Shown here piece by piece: positions 43,002-50,989 of a stretch of 64,000 nt of DNA. The translations under genes and the position numbers were made by a program. The stretch is from Halobacterium sp. DL1 (GTDB taxonomy: Archaea; Halobacteriota; Halobacteria; Halobacteriales; Halobacteriaceae): positions 124,001 through 188,000 of the forward strand of contig CP007060.1 of NCBI GenBank assembly GCA_000230955.3. Reading direction: 5' to 3'. The notes beneath the pieces were generated by a model, which ran no database searches, was not told the DNA's origin, and saw nothing but the letters and a program-made list of their open reading frames with translations. The number at the start of each line of letters is the position of its first letter. Position 1 is the first letter of the stretch.

Positions 43002-43811
43002 CTAGACGACGTGCTCGACGTCGTAGGAGCCGAGGCGGTGGACCCAGCCCTCGGCGGCGATGGCCTCGATCTCCTTGAGGGCGGCCTGCGTGCGCTCCTC
43101 GTAGAGGCCGGCGGCGACGTCGATGTGGAAGACGTAGTCGCCGAGGCGTTCGCCGGAAGGCCGGGACTCGACCCGGGAGAGGTTGATGTCGCGGTCGGCG
43201 AACGGTTCGAGCAGTTCGAGCAGTAGCCCGGGGTAGTTCGCGTTCGGGTAGACGACGAACGAGGACTTCCCGCCGGCGTCCGAGCGGTCCTCGGGGGGTG
43301 CGACGACGAAAAAGCGCGTGGAGTTGCTGGTGCGGTCCTGGATGTCCTCGGCGACGAGCTGGAGTTCGCCGGTGGCGTTGTCGGGATGGGCGATACCGGC
43401 GACGGTCGGATCCTCGCGGGCGAGTTCGACGCTCCGTGCGGTGGAGGCGACGGCTTCGCGGTGGACGTCGGGGTAGTTCTCGTCGAGGAACGAGCGGACC
43501 TGCGCGAGCGCCTGTGAGTGGCTGGCCACGGTGTCGAAGTTCCCGCTCTGGGCGATGAGCGCGTGCTTCACGGGTGTGACGACCTCACGCACGACGGCGA
43601 GGTCGGTGTCCGCGAGCGCGTCCAGGGTCTCGGTGACGGAGCCCTCGATGCTGTTCTCGATGGGGACGACGCCGCGTTCGGCGCTCCCGTCTTCGACCGC
43701 GTCGACGATACCGCGGACGGACTCCGAGAACGCGATGTCGCCGTCGTCGGCGACGGCGAGCGCTGCGCGGTGGGAGTACGTTCCGGTCGGCCCGAGCGTG
43801 ACCGTCTGCAT
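43002..43811 (-). CDS. pheA: Prephenate dehydratase
   Basis: A 269-residue enzyme converting prephenate to phenylpyruvate in phenylalanine biosynthesis. The catalytic domain (about 1-180) shows LGPTGTYSHRAAL, the GVVPIENSIEGSV motif (about 48-60) and NSTRFFVVAP. A C-terminal ACT domain (about 185-269, with SSFVVYPNANYPGLLLELL and LSRVESRPSGE) would bind phenylalanine for feedback inhibition. It is a monofunctional archaeal/bacterial form without a chorismate mutase fusion. It lies about 1 kb from leuS and 17 kb from pheST; no aro genes are adjacent. Confidence 0.97.
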   Translation of the reverse strand: MQTVTLGPTGTYSHRAALAVADDGDIAFSESVRGIVDAVEDGSAERGVVPIENSIEGSVTETLDALADTDLAVVREVVTPVKHALIAQSGNFDTVASHSQALAQVRSFLDENYPDVHREAVASTARSVELAREDPTVAGIAHPDNATGELQLVAEDIQDRTSNSTRFFVVAPPEDRSDAGGKSSFVVYPNANYPGLLLELLEPFADRDINLSRVESRPSGERLGDYVFHIDVAAGLYEERTQAALKEIEAIAAEGWVHRLGSYDVEHVV

Positions 43812-43859
43812 GCCTCCCTGGTAGCGGTGGACGCGGGAAAAGGCCGTCGGGCCGACAGG

Positions 43860-44012
43860 CTACCCCAGCCGGTAGCCGCCGACGACGAGCGCGGTGCCGA
43901 AGATGGCGAGGACGACGGGGTAGGCGTCCGGCAGCCAGCCAGGGAGCAGGAGTGCGAGCAGCGTCACCTGCACGCCGATTAGCATCGTCTTTGCGCCCTC
44001 GGAGTCGGTCAT
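43860..44012 (-). CDS. Small two-helix membrane protein (50 aa)
   Basis: A 50-residue frame with a clean ATG and TAG: MTDSEGAKTMLIGVQVTLL, a Pro/Trp turn (LPGWLPDAYP), then a second hydrophobic helix ending GGYRLG. It follows halobacterial codon use and lies 48 nt upstream of pheA on the same strand, so it may be co-transcribed with pheA. Function unknown. Confidence is limited by its size. Confidence 0.6.
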   Translation of the reverse strand: MTDSEGAKTMLIGVQVTLLALLLPGWLPDAYPVVLAIFGTALVVGGYRLG

Positions 44013-44314
44013 GCGCGAGTGGTTTCGGGAAGCGAGGAAACGCGTTATGGTTCGTAACTCTCGAGCCAGCGACCCGGGGGCGCCGGTCTGCTGCCTTCCA
44101 GCGAGCGGCGCCGAAGGGGACCGCTACTCGCAGTCGATCGACTCACCCCGTCACGGAATCACGTGGCCGCGTCGTCGACGCCGGGTAGTGGCAGCCGGGG
44201 GTGAGACAACGACGCCTTACGCCACTCCTCGGCAGCAAAAGGCCTCCTTTCCCGTTCGTACCATCTGTGTAACAATGCCCGACTGCGTGCATCGTTAGCA
44301 CGGTGTCCAGAACA
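44013..44314. other. Intergenic region without a recognised gene
   Basis: About 300 nt between the 50-aa membrane protein and the DUF1059 gene. It contains the divergent promoter region, including the taacaatg stretch near 44270, but no clear TATA box, no tRNA and no convincing ORF. The segment 44085-44112 can pair partly (ggcgccgg / gcggcgcc). Confidence 0.4.
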
Positions 44315-44467
44315 ATGGCATACCAGGCTAGCTGTCAGGAGGACGAGTTCATGGTGAAGTCCGACGACGAACAGGAGGTCCTGAGTAACCTCAAGGACCA
44401 CGCCCACGAGAAACACGACATGGAGATGAGCGACGACGATGCGCGGGACATGATGGAGCAGACGTAG
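44315..44467 (+). CDS. DUF1059 small protein
   Basis: A 50-residue acidic protein: MAYQASCQEDEF, then a VKSDDEQEVLSNLKDHAHEKHDM region and a DARDMMEQT end. This matches the DUF1059 family, short proteins with a conserved Cys near residue 7 and a His-rich helix (HAHEKH), in which metal binding has been suggested. It is convergent with the lpdA gene. The function is unknown. Confidence 0.82.
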   Translation: MAYQASCQEDEFMVKSDDEQEVLSNLKDHAHEKHDMEMSDDDARDMMEQT

Positions 44468-44575
44468 ATCAGCAACTCGCGACGCGGGGCGGCCTGCACA
44501 CTTTTCTTTCGCCGACCACGGCACCGGCTCGAGAATATGCCGGGCGAGAACTGAGCGAAGCGAGAGGGGTGAGGG

Positions 44576-46000
44576 TTACCGGTTGAGCGTGTGGATGGCG
44601 TGGCCGAGCGCGTGCTCGGAGGCCTCCTTGACGGCTTCGGCGAGTGTCGGGTGGGTGTGGATGGTGGAGGCGACGTCCTCGAGGGTGGCACCCATCTCGA
44701 CGGCGAGCGCGAGCTCAGCGATGAGTTCGCTGGCCTCCGGGCCGACGATCTGCGCGCCGAGGATGAAGCCGCTCTCCTCGTCGGCGACGACGCGCACGAA
44801 GCCGTCGCTTTCGCCCGTGGTGAGCGCGCGGCCGCTGGCGTTGAACGGGAACTTCCCGACCGCCGGTTCGAAGCCCTGCTCTTCGGCCGCGTCCGCGGTG
44901 AGGCCGACGGTCGCAATCTCGGGGTCCGTGAACACCGCGGCGGGGACGGCCTGGTAGTCGAGGGCCGCGGGTTCGCCAGCGACGACCTCGGCGGCGACCT
45001 CGCCCTCCTTGCTCGCCTTGTGCGCGAGCATCGGGCCGGGCGCGACGTCACCGATGGCGAAGACGTTCTCGGCGTCGGTCCGGGCCTGGTCGTCGGTCGC
45101 GAGGCGGCCGTCGTCGTTCGGTTCGAGGCCGACCGCGTCGAGGTTCAGAGTGTCCGTGACCGGCTGACGGCCCACCGCGACGAGCACTTTCTCGGTCTCG
45201 AAGTCGGTGGTCTCGCCGTCCTCGTCCTCGGCGGTGAGAACGACGCCGTCGCCGGACTCCTCCCAGGAGTCGGCGGCGAGGCCGAACTCGAAGTCGATAC
45301 CGAGTTCCTCTGCGCGCTGCTTGACGGGGCGCGTGAGGTCGTCCTCGTAGCCGACGAGCGCCTCGTCGAGCATCTCGACGACGGTGACGTCGACGCCGAG
45401 TTTCGCGAGGACGGTCGAGATCTCCATGCCGATGTAGCCCGCGCCGACGACGACCATCGACTCGGGATACTCCTCCATCGCGAGCGCCTGCCGGGAGTCG
45501 ATGACGTGCTCGCCGTCGAACTCGAAGCCCGGCACCTCGATGGGCTTCGAGCCGGTGGCGACGATGCAGTGCTCGTAGGTGATGGTCTCGGAGCCCTGGC
45601 CGTCGCCGCCGTGGACGACGCGGAGCTTGTCGTTGCCCGCGAACTCCGCGCGCCCCTCGATGAGGTTGACGCCGTTGGCCTTGCAGAGCTTCTCGACGCC
45701 GCCAGTCAGCTGGTCGACGACGCTGTCCTTCCATTCGACCATCTCGCCGACGTCGACCTCGGGGTCGGCGTAGACGCCCATCTCCTCGGCGTCGCCGGCG
45801 TCGTGGGCGACGTCAGTCGCCGTGATCATCGCCTTCGAGGGGATGCAGCCGTAGTTCAGGCAGGTGCCCCCGTAGGCGTCCTTCTCGACGAGCGTCACGT
45901 CGAGGCCGAGCTGTCCGGCGCGGATGGCCGCGACGTAGCCGCCGGGACCGGCCCCGACGACCGCAACTTCCGTTCCAGTGGATACGTCTCCGACAACCAT
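44576..46000 (-). CDS. lpdA: Dihydrolipoamide dehydrogenase (E3)
   Basis: A 474-residue flavoenzyme that reoxidises dihydrolipoyl groups using NAD+. Seen: the FAD-binding VAVVGAGPGGYVAAIRAG (about 12-29), the redox disulfide GGTCLNYGCIPSK (Cys pair about 44/49), the NAD-binding MVVVGAGYIGMEIS (about 180), the FAIGDVAPGPMLAHKAS stretch (about 313) and the C-terminal interface motif TIHTHPTLAEAVKEAS with the catalytic His/Glu pair (about 450-455). Its ATG overlaps the E2 stop codon (TAATG), so the four dehydrogenase genes are tightly coupled and E3 is the last gene of the operon. Confidence 0.97.
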   Translation of the reverse strand: MVVGDVSTGTEVAVVGAGPGGYVAAIRAGQLGLDVTLVEKDAYGGTCLNYGCIPSKAMITATDVAHDAGDAEEMGVYADPEVDVGEMVEWKDSVVDQLTGGVEKLCKANGVNLIEGRAEFAGNDKLRVVHGGDGQGSETITYEHCIVATGSKPIEVPGFEFDGEHVIDSRQALAMEEYPESMVVVGAGYIGMEISTVLAKLGVDVTVVEMLDEALVGYEDDLTRPVKQRAEELGIDFEFGLAADSWEESGDGVVLTAEDEDGETTDFETEKVLVAVGRQPVTDTLNLDAVGLEPNDDGRLATDDQARTDAENVFAIGDVAPGPMLAHKASKEGEVAAEVVAGEPAALDYQAVPAAVFTDPEIATVGLTADAAEEQGFEPAVGKFPFNASGRALTTGESDGFVRVVADEESGFILGAQIVGPEASELIAELALAVEMGATLEDVASTIHTHPTLAEAVKEASEHALGHAIHTLNR

Positions 46001-47472
46001 TATTCGAGTAGTAGTAGTTCGGGCTCGGTCAAGTAGTCCATGACACGGTTGGTGAACGCAGCGGCCTCCGCGCCGTCGATGACGCGGTGGTCGATGGAGA
46101 GCGACAGCGGGAGCGTCATCGCCGCCCGCACCTCGCCGTCCTCGGCGACCGGGCGCTCGTCGATGGCGCCCAGCCCCATGATGGCCGTCTCCGGGTAGTT
46201 GATGATGGGCGTGGCGTACTCCCCGCCGATGGCGCCGAAGTTCGTGACCGTGAACGTGCCGCCCTGCATCTCCTCGCGGGAGATGGAGCGGTCACGCGCC
46301 TTCTGTGCGAGTTCGTTCACCTCGCTGGCCACCTGGAGCATCGACTTCTGGTCGACGTGCTTCACGACGGGCACCATCAGGCCGGCGTCCGTCGCCACCG
46401 CGATGCCGACGTTGTAGTCCTGCTTGATGGCGATCTCCTCGTCTTCCTCGCGGAGTTCGGAGTTCAGGATGGGGAACTCCTGCAGCGCTGCGACGATGGC
46501 CTTCATCACGAACGGCATGTACGTCAGCTTCACGTCCTTCTCGGCGGCGCGCTCCTTCAGTTTCGCGCGCGTCTCGACGAGCGCGTCGATGGGCGCGGTG
46601 TCGTGGTGGGTGACGTGCGGGGCCGTGTACTTCGACTCGGCCATCTGCTTGCCGATGGTGCGGCGGATGCCGCGGTAGGGTTCCGTCGTCTCGCCGCCCT
46701 CGGCGTACTGGCGGGCCGCGCCGCCGGTAGCCCCGGCCTGCGCTGCCTGGCCGCCCTCGGCGTACTGCTGGACGGCCTCGGCGGTGACGAACGCCTCGCC
46801 GTCGCGCTGCTCGACAGCCGGCACGTCGTCGATGTTCACGCCGAGTTCGCGGGCGAGGCCGCGGGTCGCGGGCGCCGCGAGCGTGCGGTCCCGTCCGGCG
46901 GCCTCCTGGCGGCCCGTCGCCGCCGGCTGTGTCGACGGCTCCGCGGCCTGCGTCGTCTGCGTGGTTTCGGCGGGTTCGGTCGACGCGTCGGTGGCCTCGG
47001 ATTCGCCACCCTCGGCGGCCGCGCGCACGTCGCCCTCGGTGACGCGACCGGACGGCCCGGTCCCCTCGACCGAATCGAGGTCGACGCCGAGTTCGCGTGC
47101 GAGTCGGCGCACACTCGGCGGCGCGAACGTCCGCGACTCGGCCTTCGACGTGGCGGACTTGCTCTCGCTCTCCGCTTCGTCCGCGGGTTCCGACTCGGCG
47201 TCGGCCGTCTCCTCGGCCGGTTCCGCGGTTTCGCCCTCGACGTCGAAGGTGACGATGACGTCCCCGACGGGGACGACGTCGCCGGCGTCGAAGTGGATCT
47301 GCTTCACCGTGCCGTTCACGGGCGACGGGACCTCGACGACTGCCTTGTCGGTCTCGACCTCGGCGACCGGCTGGTCCTCGGTGACGGTGTCGCCCTCGGA
47401 GACGAGCCAGCTGACGATCTCGCCCTCCGCGACACCCTCGCCGACGTCCGGGAGTTTGAATTCTCGTGGCAT
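46000..47472 (-). CDS. Dihydrolipoyl acyltransferase (E2) with two subunit-binding domains
   Basis: A 490-residue core enzyme of the 2-oxoacid dehydrogenase complex. Residues about 3-77 are one lipoyl domain with the lipoylated Lys43 in ETDKAVVE. After a flexible Ala/Glu linker come a peripheral-subunit-binding domain (about 116-153: PPSVRRLARELGVDLDSVEG) and a second, diverged copy (about 198-238: APATRGLARELGVNIDDVPA, lacking the GTGPSGRV loop). A linker with a repeated QYAEGG follows. The catalytic acyltransferase domain (about 262-490) has the active-site SLSIDHRVIDG (His462, Asp466). It accepts the acyl group from E1 and passes it to CoA. Confidence 0.94.
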   Translation of the reverse strand: MPREFKLPDVGEGVAEGEIVSWLVSEGDTVTEDQPVAEVETDKAVVEVPSPVNGTVKQIHFDAGDVVPVGDVIVTFDVEGETAEPAEETADAESEPADEAESESKSATSKAESRTFAPPSVRRLARELGVDLDSVEGTGPSGRVTEGDVRAAAEGGESEATDASTEPAETTQTTQAAEPSTQPAATGRQEAAGRDRTLAAPATRGLARELGVNIDDVPAVEQRDGEAFVTAEAVQQYAEGGQAAQAGATGGAARQYAEGGETTEPYRGIRRTIGKQMAESKYTAPHVTHHDTAPIDALVETRAKLKERAAEKDVKLTYMPFVMKAIVAALQEFPILNSELREEDEEIAIKQDYNVGIAVATDAGLMVPVVKHVDQKSMLQVASEVNELAQKARDRSISREEMQGGTFTVTNFGAIGGEYATPIINYPETAIMGLGAIDERPVAEDGEVRAAMTLPLSLSIDHRVIDGAEAAAFTNRVMDYLTEPELLLLE

Positions 47473-47473
47473 C

Positions 47474-48451
47474 TCAGAAATCGAACGCGTCTCGGATGCC
47501 CGACTCGATGCGCTCGGGCTCCGGCAGGTAGTAGTCTTCGAGCGCGGCCAGCGGGAACGGAACGTCGAAGCCGGTGATGCGCTCGACCGGTGCCTCCTGG
47601 TACAGCAGCGCCTCCTCCTGGATGGTCGCGGTGACCTCCGCGCCGACGCCCGCGGTCTGGGGCGCCTCGTGGACGATGGCCGCTCGGCCCGTCTTCTTGA
47701 ACGACTCGACGACCGTGTCGATGTCGAGCGGGCTGAGCGTCCGGAGGTCGACGACCTCGACGTCTATCTCGCCGTCGAGGTTCTTGGCGGCCTCGATGGT
47801 CGGGCGCGTCATGGCGCCCCACGTGAACACCGAGACGTCGGTGCCCTCACGGCGCACCGCGGCTTCACCCAGCGGCACCTCGTAGGTGTCGTCGGGCACC
47901 TCCTCGCGGAAGGCGCGGTAGATCTTCTTCGGCTCCAGGAAGATGACCGGGTCCGGCGAGCGGATGGCCGAGATGAGCATTCCCTTCGCGTCGTGGGGCG
48001 TGCTCGGCATCGCGACCTTCAGGCCGGCCTCGTGGACGTAGAACGCCTCCTTGGACTCGGAGTGGTGTTCCGGCGCGCGGATGCCGCCGCCCATCGGGGC
48101 GCGCAGCACCATCGGACACGTGTACCGGCCGCGGCTCCGCGTCCGGAGGCGGGCCATGTGGCTCACGATCTGGTCGAAGCCCGGGTACATGAACCCGGAG
48201 AACTGGATCTCGGGCACCGGCTTCAGGCCGTAGGCAGCCATCCCGATGGCCGTGCCGATGATGCCGGACTCCGCCAGCGGCGTGTCGATGACGCGCTCCC
48301 CGCCGAACTCGTCGTAGAGTCCCTCGGTCGCGCGGAACACGCCGCCGTTCTTCCCGACGTCCTCGCCCATCACGAGCACGTCGTCGTCTTCGGCCATCTC
48401 GTCGCGGAGGCCGTCCCGTACCGCCTGCACTAGGGTCAGGTTCTCACTCAT
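47474..48451 (-). CDS. 2-oxoacid dehydrogenase E1 beta subunit
   Basis: A 325-residue protein of the transketolase-like E1 beta family. Seen: LVMGEDVGKNGGVFRATEGL (about 26-45), DTPLAESGIIGTAIGMA (about 56-72), EIQFSGFMYPGFDQIVS, YTCPMVLRAPMGGGIRAPEHHSE (about 109-131) and the C-terminal transketolase domain (about 200-320). With E1 alpha it forms the thiamine-diphosphate active site that decarboxylates the 2-oxoacid. It lies 1 nt from both neighbours (E1 alpha upstream, E2 downstream). Whether pyruvate or a branched-chain 2-oxoacid is used cannot be told; halobacteria oxidise pyruvate mainly with ferredoxin-dependent enzymes. Confidence 0.95.
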   Translation of the reverse strand: MSENLTLVQAVRDGLRDEMAEDDDVLVMGEDVGKNGGVFRATEGLYDEFGGERVIDTPLAESGIIGTAIGMAAYGLKPVPEIQFSGFMYPGFDQIVSHMARLRTRSRGRYTCPMVLRAPMGGGIRAPEHHSESKEAFYVHEAGLKVAMPSTPHDAKGMLISAIRSPDPVIFLEPKKIYRAFREEVPDDTYEVPLGEAAVRREGTDVSVFTWGAMTRPTIEAAKNLDGEIDVEVVDLRTLSPLDIDTVVESFKKTGRAAIVHEAPQTAGVGAEVTATIQEEALLYQEAPVERITGFDVPFPLAALEDYYLPEPERIESGIRDAFDF

Positions 48452-48452
48452 C

Positions 48453-49568
48453 TTAGTCCTCCAGTAGCGCGTCGTCGCCGTGTTCGTCCCGAATGGACTG
48501 GAACCACTCGAGTTGCTGTTCGAGACGCTTGGGCATCTCCGCGTAGACGTTCTGGAACATCTCTACGGGGTCCGGTCGCGGCGTCTCCTCGGCCGCCGCG
48601 ATGGCGTCCGCGACGTCGTCCTCGATGTCCGCCTCTATCTGCTCGACGTCCTCGTCGGTGAGTCGGTCGGTGCGCTTCAGGAACTTCTCCATGCGCGGGA
48701 GCGGGTCCTTCGCGAGCCACTTCTCGACCTCCTCCTCGTCCCGGTAGACCGACGGGTCGTCCGCCGTGGTGTGCGCGCCGAAGCGGTACTGCACCGCCTC
48801 GATGAGCGTTGGGCGAAGGTCGCCCTCCTCGGGGTCCTTGGCCTTCTCGACGGCAGCTTTCGTCACCTTGTACACCGCGAGCGGGTCCATCCCGTCGACC
48901 TGCACGCCCTCGAAGCCGTACGCCTGAGCCTTCTGGGCGAGCGTCTTAGAGGCCGTCTGTCGCTCCCGCGGCACCGAGATGGCCCACTGGTTGTTGTTGC
49001 AGAAGAAGACGTTCGGCGTGTCGAAGACGCCCGCGAAGTTCAGTCCCTCGTGGAAGTCGCCCTCGCTGGTCGCACCGTCGCCGAAGTAACAGAGGAACGC
49101 CTTGTCCTGCTCGTCGCGGAGCTTCGACGCCCACGCCAGTCCCGTGGCGTGGGGAATCTGGGAGGCGATGGGCACCGCGACGGTGAAGATGTTCGCGTCC
49201 TCGGGGATGCGGTTGCCCGCCTCGTGGCCCATCCAGAACAGCAGCGTCTGCTTCAGTGGCAGCCCGCGAACCAGCCCCGCGCCGTGTTCGCGGTAACTCG
49301 GGACGGTCCAGTCGTCCTCGGCGAGCGCCATCGCGGAGCCAATCTGGGCGCCCTCCTGGCCGGAGAGCGGTGGGTAGGTCCCGATGCGGCCCTGGCGCTG
49401 GAGGCTGACGGCACGCTCGTCGAACCGTCTCGCCAGTTTCATGTTGCGATACATCTCGACGAGCTCGTCGTCCGTGAGGTCCGGCACCTCCGCGTCGTCG
49501 ACGACCTCGCCGTTCTCGTCGATCACCCGAACCATGTCGTCGGGCGCTCGGTGAACGGTCTCAGTCAC
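48453..49568 (-). CDS. 2-oxoacid dehydrogenase E1 alpha subunit
   Basis: A 371-residue thiamine-diphosphate-binding subunit. Seen: MKLARRFDERAVSLQRQGRIGTYPPLSGQEGAQ (about 45-75), the HGAGLVRG stretch, the ThDP motif GDGATSEGDFHEGLNFAG...NN-x-W (about 170-200), and the substrate-side YRFGAHTTADDPS segment (about 268). The start codon is GTG at 49568. It opens the E1 alpha-E1 beta-E2-E3 operon. Its promoter region is the 362-nt gap that follows upstream, downstream of lipA on the same strand. Confidence 0.95.
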   Translation of the reverse strand: MTETVHRAPDDMVRVIDENGEVVDDAEVPDLTDDELVEMYRNMKLARRFDERAVSLQRQGRIGTYPPLSGQEGAQIGSAMALAEDDWTVPSYREHGAGLVRGLPLKQTLLFWMGHEAGNRIPEDANIFTVAVPIASQIPHATGLAWASKLRDEQDKAFLCYFGDGATSEGDFHEGLNFAGVFDTPNVFFCNNNQWAISVPRERQTASKTLAQKAQAYGFEGVQVDGMDPLAVYKVTKAAVEKAKDPEEGDLRPTLIEAVQYRFGAHTTADDPSVYRDEEEVEKWLAKDPLPRMEKFLKRTDRLTDEDVEQIEADIEDDVADAIAAAEETPRPDPVEMFQNVYAEMPKRLEQQLEWFQSIRDEHGDDALLED

Positions 49569-49930
49569 GGGTACCCCCGTCCTGACATGTTCGCAAGGTC
49601 AACCCGTGCGACCATATGGTTTTCGTAACGTCCGCTTCGGAGCACTGCTCAGGCGTAGATTTTCGTTACTAGCGTCCACCACGCTGCCTTATAGGTGGAC
49701 GAACGAACGGCAAAATCGGGTATACTGGACGAAATAGAATAAACTGTTCTGGGGGTGTCCGTTAGCTGGACGCACGTTCAGTCGGCTGGCCCTAGTCGGC
49801 GTCCACGCGACTCGTGCATTGCTCCGCGCTCGTTCGTTCCGCGGCCTCGTTCCACTCGGCCGCGTGCCTCACGGCTCACGTACGTTCACCGTTCGTTCAG
49901 TTCGTGGACTCGCTGCGCTCGTCCACGCGC
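49569..49930. other. Regulatory gap between lipA and the dehydrogenase operon
   Basis: About 360 nt with no gene. The part next to E1 alpha (49600-49750) is A+T-richer and carries several tggacg/cgtcca motifs (about 49670, 49692, 49725, 49765), tataggtggacg and ggtatactggacg, and could bind a regulator. The part next to lipA (49810-49930) is rich in short inverted motifs such as cgttcgttcag and ggccgcgtg. Confidence 0.45.
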
Positions 49931-50869
49931 CTAGTCGGACGCGCTCCGTCGCCGCGCCTCCTCCCGGGCGGCCTCCACGCTCTTGCCCTCCCGGAGCACG
50001 GCGTCGACGAACAGTTCGCCGGCCTTGTACGACGACCGCACCATCGGGCCGGAGGCACAGTAGAGGAAGTCGAACTCCGCCTCGGCGACGCGGCGCCACG
50101 TCTCGAACTTCTGGGGGTGGACGTAGTCCGCGACGTCGAGGTGGGTGCGCGACGGCTGGAGATACTGGCCGAGGGTCACCACGTCGACGCCCACCTCGCG
50201 GAGGTCGCCGAGCGTCTGGTACACCTCGTGGTCGTACTCGCCGACGCCGAGCATCAGGCTGGTCTTCGTGTAGATGTCGGACTCGCGGTCCACCTGGTCG
50301 AGCACCGAGAGGGACTGCTCGTAGCCCGCGCGGCGGTCCCGCACCGGAAACTGGCGGCGCTCGACGGTCTCGACGTTGTGCGCGATGACGTCCGGGCCGG
50401 CGTCGATGATCTTCCGGACGAGTCGCTCCTCGCCCTGGAAGTCCGGGATGAGGACCTCGACGAGGATGCCGGGGTCCCGGTCCTTGATCTCCCGGATGGT
50501 CTGGGCGAAGTGGCCGGCGCCCTGGTCGTCGAGGTCGTCGCGGTCCACCGACGTGAGCACGACGTAATCCAGCCCGATTTTCGCGACGGATTCCGCGACG
50601 TTCGCGGGTTCGTCGGGGTCCAGGGGTTCCATGCCGCCGGTTTCCACGTCGCAGAAGTTGCAGCCCCGCGAGCACCGGTGGCCCATCAGCATGAACGTCG
50701 CGGTGCCCGGGCCGTTGCGGCCGCTCCAGCACTCCCCGAGGTTCGGACAGGACGCCTCCTCGCAGACCGTGTGGAGGTCGTGCTCCCGGAGCGTCTCCTT
50801 GATGTCGGTGAACCGTTCGCCGGACGGCGGCCGCATCTTCAGCCAGTCCGGCTTGCGCCGACCGCTCAT
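49931..50869 (-). CDS. lipA: Lipoyl synthase
   Basis: A 312-residue radical-SAM enzyme that inserts two sulfur atoms into octanoyl-lysine to make lipoate. Two iron-sulfur sites are seen: the auxiliary cluster triad CEEASCPNLGEC (about 36-47) and the radical-SAM CSRGCNFC (about 68-75, CxxxCxxC). Also seen: TSVDRDDLDDQGAGHF and a C-terminal ASGPMVRSSYKAGE with the Ser cluster ligand (RSSY). The ATG at 50869 (MSGRRKPDW) is preferred. It lies directly upstream of the operon whose E2 carries the lipoyl domain, so its product probably matures that complex. No LipB or LplA is in the window. Confidence 0.96.
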   Translation of the reverse strand: MSGRRKPDWLKMRPPSGERFTDIKETLREHDLHTVCEEASCPNLGECWSGRNGPGTATFMLMGHRCSRGCNFCDVETGGMEPLDPDEPANVAESVAKIGLDYVVLTSVDRDDLDDQGAGHFAQTIREIKDRDPGILVEVLIPDFQGEERLVRKIIDAGPDVIAHNVETVERRQFPVRDRRAGYEQSLSVLDQVDRESDIYTKTSLMLGVGEYDHEVYQTLGDLREVGVDVVTLGQYLQPSRTHLDVADYVHPQKFETWRRVAEAEFDFLYCASGPMVRSSYKAGELFVDAVLREGKSVEAAREEARRRSASD

Positions 50870-50989
50870 ACCCACCCGTTTGGCGGCCACTGCTAAAACG
50901 ATGCGGATTGGGACACCTCTGTTCGGTCGACCTCCATCCCATATGTTAAATAGGAGGGGGAGTGTATTAATCTCCGAACGCTAGAAATA

